Positions 45,732 to 57,565 of a stretch of 64,000 nucleotides of DNA are shown one piece after another (within the stretch, counting starts at the first letter, position 1; every line of letters begins with the position of its first letter). Under the pieces are notes generated by a model. It was not told the origin of the DNA. It did not search any database and saw only the letters and a program-made list of their open reading frames with translations. This DNA comes from Anniella stebbinsi (taxonomy: Eukaryota > Chordata > Lepidosauria > Squamata > Anniellidae): assembly GCA_029215795.1 (NCBI GenBank), contig JARDYH010000005.1:38260001-38324000 (forward strand), read 5' to 3'. The translations under genes were made by a program, and so were the position numbers.

Positions 45732-47448
45732 GTAAGTAACACTTCTCTTAAAGAGTGCCCTGATTGATTGATTTTTGCTGTTGTATTTTAAATTAGAGGT
45801 CCTTGCATTCTTACTCTAGCTATCCTGCAGTAGGGGATTTTTTTTAAATGATGCAAAGTTTATTTACCAAGCTGTATTCAGGTTACAGGAATTTTTCCTA
45901 CTGGTCCATGGATTGGATCTAGAGTTGCACGAGTGGACGGTCGCTTGTGAAGTGGGGGTTCTCCACCCCTTCCTCTGTAGTGTAGTCCCTTGCATCCTTC
46001 AACCCTCCTAATTCAAGGAGCTGCAGTGGGATGGAGGAATTGGTGAAAATCAGGCAGACACACCGCGCACAAGCAGAACTTCATTTGTGCAAGGTGCCTC
46101 CACCTGATTTTCACCTCTTCCCTACTCTTCCTGCAGCTTCCTGCACCGCATTCCAGAGGATCCCCTAGAGGGGCTTTTGGGAGCTGCAGTGAGAAAAGCG
46201 GGTAGGAATGCCTCCTTGTGTGGGTGTCCCTAGGGCCTAGGTACATTTATTTTGGTTTCTCTTTTGCCCCCAATCAAATATTGCATCTGATAAGTGGACT
46301 GTAGGAAATTTGTTAGTCTTTAAAGTGCCACAAACTCTTGTTCTTGAATCAAGCATATGTTTGGGCCACTAAGGGCTTTTAAAACATTTGCTGCAGTGTG
46401 AAGTCAGTGATTCAGTTAGGTGGTTTTTTGTATTCTGAACTTTAGAGGTGGTAATATGTATTCACTAGCATCATGTGGCAAGCATCCCTCCCCGTTGAAC
46501 CCCTTCCCCCAATTCCAAGCTGTACAACTGCTATAGTCCTAATTGAGAAAACAAAGTCTGTATCATGTTGTGGCTAGCTTTCTTTAAAGTGGCAGCTGTC
46601 ATTTTTAATGTGGTGGCTTGCAGAGCGATCTGCTGCAAGATCCCTTCCTTCTTGCATTGCCAAGAGAGGGGGAGGGATCTCACGCTGCATTTCAGTGCTC
46701 ATCACCATGGTTTGCGTGCAAAGCACACACTTTTCAACCGAAAAATGAACCATATGAAAATATGGTGCATCCCTAATAGTTATGTGCTTTTTATTGTTGG
46801 TATATGCTGACTTTTAATTTACAACATGGTTTTGTAACCACTTTTAATACAGCGGACACCGAGAAAGCACATTCAGGAGTAGATATGCTACTGTTAAATA
46901 TTATGCAAGTAAACCAGTACTTTGTAGTTGCATTAGTTAATATTATAAAATATTTCAATGCATTTTAAAGGTAGTTACTACATTACTATGCAGGGAATAA
47001 ACTTTGCACAAGTTTGCTTTGGCTATTGGTCAGCATAGACATGTAATAAGTAAATAAATAAACTGTATGCATGTCATGTCTGAGCTGTTGGAGCTTGAGG
47101 GCTTCTCCCACGGTCAGGAGAACTGCCTTTTATTGTAACGGGAAATTAAAAACCAGAAGGGAGGCACCTGGTATGTCCCAATCTACAACCAACTCTCCCA
47201 CCGCCAATTTTAATCAGGAAAAAGGGTTATCCCCTCCCCATCCCCCAATGCAACAGCCCCAGTTCACAACCAACTCCCTCGTCTCCGCATCTGCTGTTAA
47301 TATCATCTTTTTAAAAATGCAGAAGATTCTAATCATGGATTTCCCACATCATCTCTGGCTTGGCCTCCAATCTTTGCTTTATTGCTTCTGCTGGATACAA
47401 AAGTCAATTATTATTTTTTCAGAACTAACTGTATCCTTTCTGGTTTAG
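45732..47448 (+). other. HELZ: HELZ intron after coding exon 10
   Basis: A 1.7-kb GT-AG intron with a GC-rich interspersed repeat at 45925-46240, and CpG-containing sequence near 46630-46730 and 47100-47290 that I cannot assign. Confidence 0.9.
45925..46240. repeat. GC-rich interspersed repeat (squamate type)
   Basis: Contains 'ggagctgcagtgggatggaggaattggtgaaaatcaggcagacacac', then 'gcaaggtgcctccacctgattttcacctcttcc'. The two 'aaaatcagg / cctgatttt' parts are inverted relative to each other. It is the best-preserved member of the unnamed family listed at 16125, 31380, 36085, 39735 and 61105. Confidence 0.5.
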
Positions 47449-47782
47449 GTTCAACATAAAAGTGCAATTGCAGATTGTAGCAAGCTTCATGCTCACCGGC
47501 GTTTCTGGAGGTGCAAAGTATGCCCAAAATGGGCAGCTTTTTGGACGATTTAAGCTCACAGAAACGCTTTCTGAGGACACTTTGGCAGGGCGACTGGTGA
47601 TGACCAAAGTCAATGCTGTTTACGTATTGCCAGTCACTAAAGAGAAGTCAGTACTGACCCAAGGAACCAAAGAGAAGGTGTATGAAGCAGCTATTGAGGA
47701 AAAAACAAAGGAGTATATATTTTTGAGAATATCCAGGGAATGCTGTGAAGAACTTAATCTTCGAGCAGATTCTGAAATGCAG
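47449..47782 (+). CDS. HELZ: HELZ coding exon 11 (residues 477-588)
   Basis: Acceptor GGTTTAG ends at 47448; donor GTATGT begins at 47783. 334 nt, phase 2 in, phase 0 out. It encodes [20 protein letters not shown], then [20 protein letters not shown], then [20 protein letters not shown] ending DSEMQ. This is the last exon I can find. The Walker A-bearing helicase core is expected a few exons further on, outside the window. Confidence 0.98.
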
Positions 47783-49109
47783 GTATGTGTGCTTCTTTCT
47801 CTTTCCTTTGACTCTCTATCTCAGCAAGTTCAATCATAACATAGATACCCTCACAATTATCTTGAGTAATGTTGCACAATGTATTTGTGGCAGAGCAAAG
47901 GAATTACATTTCCAGACCTTATGGTTCTTTTGCTGTTACAATGAAACATTACTGAATGGGAGGTCAGAACCATTGCCATCAATTGCACCTGGTACAGTAC
48001 AGTAGGAGCAATGGCAGCACCAGTGAACGCTGCAGTCTTTACTTCTTCAGTTGCTGTGGCCAGAGGTAGAAAGCGAGGCACAGCTGCCACCAAGAAGTTC
48101 GTGGAGGATGACAGAACTGTCTTTAGGTGGAAGTTCCTGGTTGTGTGCACAGCTAGAGCTCTGACCTGCTTGACAGTGATAACAAGTTGCAGTAGCGATG
48201 GTAGTGCAAGCCATTACAAACTCTGCTCCATCTTGTTTAGGTCATTGGGATTGCGCTGCCAGAACAGATGAAGCGGATTTTTAAAGTTATCTGATTATAC
48301 TGGGAATAACCTAATAATCTTGTCTAATATCTATGTCTGATTTTATATGTGATGATGTTCTGAACTGGTTACCAAGGTCTGAATCTTTTTTTAAAAAAGT
48401 TTTATTGAGTTTTCTTCCTAAGTTAAAGCCTGTTCTGATATTGATAAGTGTGTAGGCCTGAGTCAGATGTCGCTGAAGCTTTGGAGAAACAGAATCAGTA
48501 CTTGCTAACAAAATGCAGACATTTTTGAATTCATAATGCCGCATAGAAGAATGCTTATGGACTATGGAGCCACCAACTACTTTGTTTATAGATATAGCAT
48601 GTATTCTGGGCTCTTGTTAAAGCCAAACTCTTTCTGTTTCCCTCTTTCCTTTTTATTTCCCAAATCACTAAACATGCTATGTGTTCCTGTGGCTGTGACC
48701 TATCCTCACCAACTCTTTTTGACCCCCACAAATCTGGCTTCAGTCCTCTCCACTGATTGAAACTGCTCTAACCTATGTGTCTAACAACCTCTTCTATGCT
48801 AAGGGTGAGTTCACTGGAGGGCATTTATCGGCACCATAACTAAAGGGAGCATTCAGCATTATCACCCAGATTATTGCATCATAACTTCCACCACCTCTCG
48901 AACAGGCGGACATTAATGTGCAGTGATGGGATGGTAGTGTGTAAACTTTAAACATGATTTAAAAAAATAGGGAGTGCAGTGAGTCACCTATAGCAGTGCA
49001 GTGGTGCAATACTTTTGAGAATACTTTCTCTTGCCACAGCTCCGGGTCTTTTAATCCACACTGAAGAGTTGTGAACATTCACTTTTCCAGTGGTTATCTC
49101 ACGGTCACA

Positions 49110-49485
49110 ATTTTATTATTTATTTATTTATTTACAGTATTTGTGTACCACCCCTCAACAAAATGTTATCCAGGTGGTTCACAAATAAAAATTCTAATCA
49201 TGAAGTATAAGGCCAAAACAGAGAAATAACATCTAAATGGTAATAACAGCAGCAGAATAAAACAGCAGCAAAAAGCAATAGTGCAAAGAACTTTAAAAGT
49301 GTTAAAGCTAGAAAGACTGGGAGAATAAAAAAGATCTTCACCTGGCACCAGAAAGACCACAATGTAGACACCCGGCGAGCCTCTCTGGAGAGGCCATTCC
49401 ACAACCGAGTGATCCTTCTAGTAACCTAGCCCCAAGCTGTTTAGGATTTTCTTGGTTAATACTAGCACTGTGAATTCGCCCTAGA
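49110..49485 (-). mobile_element. LINE 3' part (L2-like), minus strand
   Basis: (ATTT)n tail, 'gtaccacccctcaacaaaatgttatccaggtgg' stem complement, A-rich 3' UTR complement. Then 'ctctctggagaggccattccacaaccgag', the complement of the C-terminal LWN motif region, and 'cgccctagaaacagactg'. Confidence 0.65.
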
Positions 49486-50199
49486 AACAGACTGAGAGAC
49501 AGTAAAATATCACTTTTTTTCTAGTTGAAATATTTTTCTAGTTGAGTTCAAAAATGAAGTATTGCATTACTTGTGCAGCTTCTGACATGGATATACACAT
49601 TTTATGTGTATAAAATATGTCGATAACATAACATTAAGAGTTTGAAAATTAATTTAGACTCCTGAGGCTCATCGTGCATTTCTCTTGTAAGCCTTGGTTC
49701 TAAGCAGTTTGTCCTTCATTGCCCTACAGAACGTCTTTTATAAGAACATAAAGTAAAATTGATCTTATGAAAAGTGAAGATTTTGAAATCCTCGGAGAGG
49801 CAAGGGCTGTTGTTATTTACAGAAGTTCCAGATTGAGAGTGGAATTAGTACTGATATTCAAAAAAAAGGCTATAATAATGGAATTGCATGACAAAAGCTA
49901 AATATTCTGTTGAAGGCACAGTCGATGTCTAGAATACAGAATTGACTTGACCAGTTTACCCAGCAGCTCTCCCTTGTGCTAACTTTTATTGATACTATGG
50001 AGTTTCCAAGGAGTTGTGTGTGATAAAGCAGCAAAGACAAAGAGTTGGAGTGATGGTAGTAGAAACATGACCAAGCATTTGAAGACTTATTCTGTGATAG
50101 AAGTCTTGCTTCACCACCATATAATTGAATCTGCATGGTTATGCCCAGCAGAGCTCTGTCCAGTAAAGCCTGTTACAGTCTCACCAGGATAATCAAATT

Positions 50200-50690
50200 G
50201 AAAACAGGATAGCTCACTGTGATATTGTTGCTGGGCATTTTGTGGACAAAAATGCATCCGCTCCAATGTGGTTTCCACATCAAGTTCAATTCTGATACAA
50301 GAGATGTCCACAGCCTCTGTCAGTTACAGGATCCATTTCAGTTGATTTTATCTGAGGATGTGGGCAAGCTCCTAGAAGCTTCTGACCAGCACTTGCCCTT
50401 CCTGGCTGGTTGTAACCAGATGGGCTTTGTTGGCTGGATGGTCCATGATGAGATCAATGCCTCTCTTTGGGAAGGGATAGTTTCTGCCCCTTTGTCCAGA
50501 TATTTATTAGGGGGTGGGGAGAATCCTTAGACCAATTGGACCTGAATATTGCTGCCTAGTGTCTAATCCAACTTCTTTGAGCAAAATGATCAACTGAGTA
50601 GTAGTAACACAAGTCAAGGGACTTCTGGATTAAACTGATTATCTAGGGCCAGGCCTGGCTGAAACAGAAACTGCCTTAGTTGTCCTGGAA
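50200..50690 (+). mobile_element. L2-like LINE, 5'-ward segment of a split copy
   Basis: The plus-strand frame at 50219-50530 contains DPFQLILSEDVGKLLEASDQ and NASLWEGIVSAPL, the region just before the RT palm in L2-like ORFs. Decayed LDQLDLNIAA and LAETETALVVLE-type pieces follow to about 50690. The protein order resumes at 51263. Confidence 0.75.
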
Positions 50691-51262
50691 CCTATCTACA
50701 TAGTCCCTTGGAACGTTTTAAACAGTATTTTAAAACGTTCCAAATAGGTGCATTCTAAAACGTCTTAGGCCACATTACTGAGTACTCACGTTACAGGAGA
50801 AAACTTCTTCAGTCTTCAAAGCGGTGTGTGCAGTCACACACTCTTCTGCCCTGTCTCTTTCTCTTTCGTTTTTACAATGAGTTTAGGGCAAGGCATTGTG
50901 GGCGTTGTAGTTCAGTCACCCACTTCCTCCTTTGTTCCTCTGTCATTCCCTAGCGAGTATAGGGCTAAGAATTGTGGGTGTTGTAGTTCACTTACCCACT
51001 TCCTCCTTAGCCCTGCTTACTTCCCCACCAATCAACTACTAAGCATTTGGGCACCAGTAAATGAAGCACTGCCCCCATGAATCACAAACGGTAAAGAAGG
51101 ACACATTATTTTACTTAAAACGATTTCTTAAAAGTGAAACCGTTGTATATAACTGAAGTGAGTTTCGAAAAACCTCAGATATACAACGTTATAAGGAGTG
51201 CATCATGTGGCCCAAAGAGATTTCATAACCCTTATAAAATGTTAAAAACTTAGCGTGTAGAT
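50691..51262. mobile_element. CpG-containing insert of unknown family within an L2-like LINE
   Basis: L2 protein order breaks at about 50690 (ETALVVLE) and resumes at about 51263 (VDWL...LSVTFSIINHDLLLDDL), so about 570 bp was inserted. The insert holds a hairpin GGAACGTTTTAAA...TTTAAAACGTTCC (50709-50741), a tandem pair of about 76-bp units (50880-51030) and the word TGTGCAGTCACACACT, which also occurs in the DIRS terminus. A second inverted pair, ACCGTTGTATAT and ATATACAACGT, lies at 51140/51180. Exact ends and target duplication are not resolved. Confidence 0.5.
50880..51030. repeat. Tandem duplication of about 76 bp, two units
   Basis: Unit 1 (50880-50954) and unit 2 (50955-51030) share GAGTTTAGGGC/GAGTATAGGGC, 'attgtgggcgttgtagttca / attgtgggtgttgtagttca' and CCCACTTCCTCCTT. 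The ATTGTGGGyGTTGTAGT core resembles the ZNF143 consensus read in reverse. Confidence 0.8.
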
Positions 51263-52155
51263 TGGCTCCTGGTGGGTGACCCGTGCAGGGAAATACACAG
51301 AGAGATTCTCCTGTTGATACTTCAGAACCTCTCAGTGACTTTCAGTATTATCAACCATGATCTCCTTCTGGATGACCTGCCTATGTTGTGTGTAGGGGGC
51401 ACCACAAGTAAGGCGGTTCTTTGCCTATCTGTTCCCTTGGGACTTTGGAGAGCCCCATAGGACAAGTTCCATTTTGTGCCCCATGGGACATCTACATAAA
51501 ATCCCCAGTTACTTATTATGGCATCCCCTATGTGAGGTTGCCTTTGATGTATGTCTGCAAACTTCAGTTAATTCAAAATGAGGCCATTCATTTAATTTTG
51601 GGTGTGAGCTGAAGGGAGCATGTTCCCCTACTCCAAGAATGGTTGTGTTGACTCTTAACCTGTTTCTAAGCATAAATTAAAGTGCTGGTTTTGACCTTTA
51701 AAGCCCTGAATGGCCCAGGTTATTTAAGGGAATGCCTTTTCCCTTACTATGTGTATAAGTACACTATGATAAGCAGAAGAGGTTTCTCCATTGCCCCTCT
51801 TTGGCTGGTGATGGATTGATGGCACTGAGGAGCAGACCGTTTTCAGTTATAGCACCACTCTTTGGAACTTCCTCCTTTTCTGTCTTTACTGCCTTTTCCA
51901 TCCCAGCTCCGTCTTCACCTTTCAGAAATGAATGAAGGTGTTATTCCAGCAAGTCTTTGGAGGGTATGGGAGATGCTGTTTTGAAGTGATCTTTTTCTCT
52001 TTTTCTACTGTTGTGTTATTGTTTGATTGTTCTAAGGACTGCATTTTAAACTAACTATTATTCCCTATAATCGATTTTAAGTTGATGTTTTTGTAAACCT
52101 TTTTCTGAAGTCCTTTCGAAGGAATGTGTTAGAAAATAAATGAAATAAATGTTGG
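51263..52155 (+). mobile_element. L2-like LINE, 3'-ward segment of the split copy with tail
   Basis: Frames give LSVTFSIINHDLLLDDL (the LSAAFDTIDHDLL motif of L2 RT), then LQLIQNEAIHLILGVS, VLTFKALNGPGYLRECLFPY and a decayed WN-LP end. Next come a T-rich 3' UTR, a degraded stem ('gtaaacctttttctgaagtcctttcg') and an AAATGAAATAAAT tail. Internal deletions remove much of the palm. It is dead. Confidence 0.8.
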
Positions 52156-53116
52156 TGTTCTTTAAGCATTCAATTTAAGATGTTTCCCTAGGAATTATAC
52201 TCCATGTGTGTTTCAGTAAAAATTACTAGTTGACCTTTGCTTTTTGTTAACCCCCAAAACTGATTAATTATTATTATATCTCTTTCTCGCTTGTGGCGGT
52301 TTTTCTAGACAGACATGATGGGCTTTGCCAAGTCATGCTGTCTTTTACAGATTCAGGAATTTCCTGACAATTGAGCATGTATTATCATTGTTATTATTTT
52401 GCTGGCTGACAAAATTGGGATAGCCTAGTTCTTCTAATACAAAAAGAATGTATTTAGCTGGCTATAATACATTTAGATAGCACAGATGATAGAAAGGTGA
52501 TCTGTGTAAAATGAAGTTTGTGCTATTATAGCTAAAGTAATCTTCCTTTCATAGAATCTCAGAATAGTGATTTACAACACTAGCAGCAGATAAGGAAGCA
52601 TTGGGGATATGATATATTTGGTCAGGTCTTTGATCATTTTGATGTCAGTCTGATACTGGAGGAAGTAGAAGTTATAACCTTATGTTCCATCAAACATCTT
52701 TAATATATCCTGCTGTAGGCCATTTAAAAGTCTCCGTCAACTGAACTAAACGGTTTTGGCATGAAGTGGCTGACTCTGGCTATCTAGCAGAAATAATTTA
52801 AAATACAGGCCACCAGTACAGACTGTGAAGTAAATTCATTCTCGATGGGAGAAATCAGCAATGTCACTTTCTAATCCACCTGTTGAAGGATTATGCACGG
52901 ATCCTAATGGTTTTTTTAGTTAACATGCATAATTAGTCAACACGCCGATTACACCACTGGACACTGGTTTGTATATATTTTCTAAAAACAAATAATCAGG
53001 ACAACTAAGTGACTAGATAAGGAAATCCAAATGCCACTGGAATACAAATGAAAATGGGCTATTAGTTAGGGTGACCAGATAAAATCCAGGTCAGGGCTCA
53101 TGTAACTTTAACAGTT

Positions 53117-53268
53117 CTTCTTCGTGGTCTCTGTGCATCACACATCATGGGCTCGTGCCGGCGCCGAGCCTCGATTCGGAAGCTTCTAAAGCCTAGACAT
53201 TTTTGGCAGGAACCCCTCCCCCCACCACCCTATCGCGCATGCTAAGGGTTCCCGCTTACCTCAGTTCT
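53117..53268 (+). repeat. DIRS-like left inverted terminal repeat
   Basis: Complementary to 58863-59017. The inner ~117 bp differ at about seven positions by eye. The stretch GGCGCCGAGCCTCGATTCGG and the following ~30 bases are identical in both. Confidence 0.93.
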
Positions 53269-53360
53269 TTTTCGACCGCCGTGCAGCTTGCCTCGTGGGA
53301 GCATTTCTCCTCGTTTTCTCTCAAACCGTTCGTATTCCCGTTGTTCGCTTAGCCTTTCTT

Positions 53361-53412
53361 CTTCTTCTCCCCTTTTTCTTCTTCTTCTTCTTCTTCTTCT
53401 TCTTCTTCTTCT
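53361..53412. repeat. (TTC)n microsatellite in the DIRS-like leader
   Basis: About 12 clean TTC units plus imperfect ones, between the left terminal repeat and the gag start. Leader function, if any, is unknown. Confidence 0.9.
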
Positions 53413-53531
53413 ATCTGTTCTTTTTATAGCTATACTTTCACAGTCTGCTCCTTTAAACTTTGCCCTTTCCCCCACTTTGTACCGGCACGGAAAGACAATT
53501 TCGTTGCCTCATTTTGCCCCAACCGGTGGCG

Positions 53532-55692
53532 ATGGCGCAGACGGCCTTATTCAAAACCTGCTCCTCCTGCAGTGCAAAACTTACGCTCTCAGATGGCCAC
53601 TCCCGCTGCCTATTATGTCTCGGTGAGGCCCATGTGGTCGACTCATGTACCCACTGTCGAGGATTCTTGAGACAAACGAGAAAAAATAGGGCTGATAGAC
53701 ACCGCTGTCTATTATGGAAGAAGGCATTAGAGGGGGTAGATACGCCGGCACCGGCTATGCAGGCCCCGGGGTCTGTTTCTGACCCTCCGGAGCGCCTCCA
53801 AAAACGCCCTGCCATGGGCCCACCCTCGGCAGTGAAGGCTAAGAAGCCTAAGAAGACTCACCCTCCTGAAGAAATGCCTAAGAAGCGAAGGGAAAAGTCT
53901 CGCCATAAGAAGCTACCAAAGGAAACGTCTGACAAAGCGCCGACATCGGTTTCACTCCGACCAGGATCGGCGTCGGTACCGACCAGATTGTCGGTACCGA
54001 TGGGCAAGGCATTACCATCCCCTTCGGTGTCGGTTTCCATCCCGCCTACAAAGCAGACACGCCTTCCGATACCGAAGTCCTCGAAGCCGGCGCCTCTGAC
54101 GGTACTGACATCCTTGGTATCGAGGCCCCGCATCCCTTTGCTGGAAGCAGAAGGCTCTTCAGTACCGAGTCGCCACTTACTGACCCCAAGAGAAGATTTC
54201 CACATTACATCCCCCGCTCAGTCCCGGGCTGCTTCAACATCAGCTTCGCCCAGGTTGGTCCGCTCTGCCTTCTCGTTACCGAGGGATGCCTCGGCTGTCC
54301 ACCGGTACCGGTCTCGCTCCCCGACACCATCCCAGGATTGGGAATGCTTGTCTGAGCGCTCTGTGCATTCCTGGGCATCTCGCTCCAGCCGCAACAGAGA
54401 CGCCCAAGTACGGCACACCTATTTGTTTGACCCCTATACGGGGAAGCAACTGCAAGCAGCTGAGGAGTTTATTCCACCTCTCCCGCCACGTCTACCGCCG
54501 TCAGCTACTGTTGCCGCACTGCCAGCTGATCTATTGGTACCGGTAACTGCCTTGCAAGACGTTCCCACCCCGGCGTCGCCTCAGTCAATTGATGACTACG
54601 CATCTGACTCCTCCTCCTCTGCAGATGCTCCGCCATCGGTACCGTCACCTGAGGAGACAGTCGGTACGGGAGCTCGTGCCTCTCCATCTGCAGAAGTGGG
54701 GAATTTCACTGAGCAGATGGTAAGAATGGCTGAATCTCTTGGAATCCAGCTGAAACAGCCAACAGATGCATGTGTAGACACCATCTACGACGTTATGTAT
54801 CCAGATGTACAGTCCTCACCTGCTCTGTCATTCATCCCTACTCTATTACATACAGCGCAGGAGCCCTGGAAAAACCCTGCCACAATGGGATCAGTATACA
54901 AGCGACTGGACTCTTTATACAAAACCCAAGACAAGGATGTGGACTTCTTGTTCCTACACTCTAAGCCCAACTCGGTCATCGTCGAGTCCGCCCAGGGCAG
55001 AACTTCAAAGTCACACTCTGCCCCAACAGATAGAGAGGGCCGTAAACTTGACTCTTTTGGGCGTAGGATATACTCGGCCTCAGCCTTGTCAATGAAAATT
55101 ACTAATTACCAAGCGATGATGGCCCGCTATCACTTATTCATCTGGGATAAGATTGCGGCACTACATTCCCATCTCCCTGATGACATTAGATAAGCCGCGC
55201 AGATTTTTCAAAACGAGGCAGTAGCATTGCCGAAGCAACAACTAATGACGGCCAGACACCAGATGGACTCTGTTTCCAAATCATTGGTAGGTGCTATAGC
55301 ACTTCGGTGTTATAGCACTTTGCTGCCATGCTTGGCTTAGATCATCTAACTTACCCCAGGAGTCAAAGGCTAGAATCGAGGACCTGCCATTCGATGGGGA
55401 AGGTCTGTTTCACGCCTCTACCGACGACACTATGGACACGATCCAAAAGGCGAAAACAACCGCCAAGAAAATGGGCTTCTGTGCTCCCACAACACCGTTC
55501 TCATACAGAGCAAGGAGATGGGGCCGCCAGCAAAATTATCCTCCTCGACAACCCTCAATTCGCCAGCCGCAACAGCACCACCAATACCAGCAGCCTTCAC
55601 AACCACCCTTCTCAACGAGAAAGGGATATCAGTCAGGACGCTTCAGACAGAATCGCTCCAGGCCAGAGGCACCCCAGAAACAACGCCTTTGA
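53532..55692 (+). pseudogene. DIRS-like gag gene, disrupted
   Basis: Encodes a gag-like nucleic-acid-binding protein. I chose ATG 53532 (MAQTALFKTCSSCSAKLTLS) over an in-frame ATG at 53460, because the CSSC...DGHSRCLLCLGEAH cluster close to the N-terminus is the usual start of vertebrate DIRS gag. A Lys/Pro/Ser-rich low-complexity middle follows, then a conserved C-terminal part (MVRMAESLGIQLKQP... and KITNYQAMMARYHLFIWDKI). The frame stops at TAA 55191-55193 and again at TAG 55338-55340. It then shifts frame by about 55390, where EARIEDLPFDGEGLFHASTD-type sequence resumes to TGA 55692, ending in a Gln/Arg-rich tail. So there are two stops and one frameshift: non-functional. Confidence 0.85.
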
Positions 55693-57565
55693 CTGCCCGA
55701 ACCCAAATTTCAACCGCCATCTCCGAATTTTTTTCGATGCTTGGACCCAAATAACATCAGACAGATGGGTCCTCAACATCATTCGTCACGGATATCGGTT
55801 GGAGTTCACCAACCATCCACCAACGGGCCGTATGAGAGTCACACCCCCGTCGGACATTCTCCATCAAGAAGTCGCCACTCTTCTTCAAAAAGGGGCAATC
55901 ATACCTGTAAACTCTCTCGCCCTCCCAAACGGCTTCTACTCCCGATACTTCACTGTCCCGAAGCGAGACGGCGGTCTTCGCCCCATCATGGACCTCAGAG
56001 CCCTCAACATGTTTATCAACACCAAAAAGTTCCGCATGGTCACGCTCGCCCTCGTTCTTCCCCTCCTACGGCGTCAACAATGGTACTCCCTCATAGATCT
56101 GAAGGACGCATACTTCCATATCTCCATCCACTGCGCACATCAACGCTTCCTCAGATTTGCGGTGGGACACCAGGCATATCAGTTTACTGTTCTGCCCTTT
56201 GGCCTAAAAACTGCGCCATGTGTATTCACGAAGTGCATGGCAGCGGTGTGCGCCTTCCTCAGGACGTCCAGAGTAGAACTTTATCCCTACCTGGATGACT
56301 GGCTCATAGTCTAGCCATCATACAATCAGGCCACCACGACTGCTTTGCTCCAGCGTCTGGGCCTAGTCGTCAATTATGAAAAATCTCTGCTTATGCCTAC
56401 ACAAACAATCCAATTTATTGGGGTCTGCTTAGATTCAACTTTCGAAAGAGCCACCCTATCATACGACTGTGCACGGACAATATGCAGTCTCTCTCACGTC
56501 CTCCACAACTCCACGACTGTCCCAGTATGTCTCATCCAACGTCTCCTAGGCCTGATGGCTTCATCAGTGCACGTTGTAAGGTGGGCCCGTCTACACATGA
56601 GGCCACTTCAACAATTCCTCCTTGCGAATTTCGACCCATGCAAGACTCCAAGTTACAAGAGGCTTCCACTCCCTCTTGCTCTACGGTCGACCCTGGATTG
56701 GTGGATGAATCCTCACAATCTAAACAAAGGCCTTCCTTTTACAGAGATCGAACCAACCAGAACACTCACCTCAGATGCTTCCCTAGAAGGATGGGGAGCC
56801 CATTGCGACCATTTAGAGATACAAGGAAAGTGGTCTGCAACAGAACGGAATCTACACATCAATGTTCTAGAACTATTGGCAGTTCGAAAAGCCCTTCGGG
56901 CATTCAGTATGTACCTCAGGAGTCACCACGTGCGTGTTCTTTCAGACAACACCATGGTGGTTTGGTACCTGAACAAGGAGGGGGGCACCCGGTCCCCACA
57001 CCTACTATCTCTGACATTAACGATATTCCACTGGGCAATAAGGCGCCATATGCTCATCTCTGCCATCCATATAGCGGGTACAGAGAACATTCAAGCCGAC
57101 ATCCTCAGCAGGCAATTTCGAGATGCCCACGAGTGGTCTTTAGCAAGCAATGTCCTGAACACCCTCTTCACCACGTGGGGGACGCCCAACATTGACCTTT
57201 TCGCAACTGCGATCAATGCTGTTTGCCCGAGGTTCTGCACGCAAGCAGGACTGGGCAGAAACTCCCTAGGGGACGCTTTCAGCACGCATTGGGGAATAGG
57301 ATTAGTATATGCCTTCCCGCCATTCCCGCTGATAGCGAAGGTTGTGGCCAAACTAGCCAAGGGTCTCACGAGTGCCATCCTAATAACACCGTGGTGGCCA
57401 CGTCAAGCATGGTTCACCCCGCTACTCCGGCTGTCCAAAGGGGAATTTCTCTGCCTCCCAGAGACTCCAGCCCTGATTTCCAGGGAACAAGGAATGATCC
57501 TTCACCCGGACCTGCCACAACTCAGGCTCACGGCCTGGAGGATCCGTCCCTCAGGCGAGGTTTAG
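55328..57565 (+). pseudogene. DIRS-like pol: reverse transcriptase, RNase H and methyltransferase-like domain, one stop
   Basis: Overlaps the gag C-terminus in another frame. The RT has FTVPKRDGGLRPIMDLRALN, WYSLIDLKDAYFHISI, FTVLPFGLKTAPCVFTK and the catalytic YLDD at 56288-56299. An in-frame TAG follows at 56312-56314, after which the same frame continues to 57565. RNase H follows with TSDASLEGWGAHC, ELLAVRKALRAF, LSDNTMVVWYLN and HIAGTENIQADILSRQ, which supply its acidic residues and late His/Asp. The last ~140 codons (NIDLFATAINAVCPRF, YAFPPFPLIAKVV, ILITPWWPRQAW) are the DAM-methyltransferase-like domain typical of DIRS1 elements. The true start is unclear; sequence before about 55690 is gag overlap. 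Only the single stop prevents a full product. Confidence 0.9.

Noticed and set aside
48011..48271. 86-codon plus-strand frame starting MAAPVNAAVF
   Set aside because: No recognisable family and no splice context compatible with HELZ; probably part of an unassigned repeat.
53242..53626. Arg-rich and Leu-rich frames in the DIRS-like leader
   Set aside because: They are driven by the (TTC)n run and lie outside the known DIRS gene order.
53858..54205. 115-codon minus-strand frame inside gag
   Set aside because: It is a shadow of the gag coding strand with no family resemblance.
55741..56298. 185-codon plus-strand frame overlapping RT, and the 237-codon one at 56482-57195
   Set aside because: Both overlap the RT/RNase H frame, whose catalytic motifs are clear; these are +1 frame shadows.
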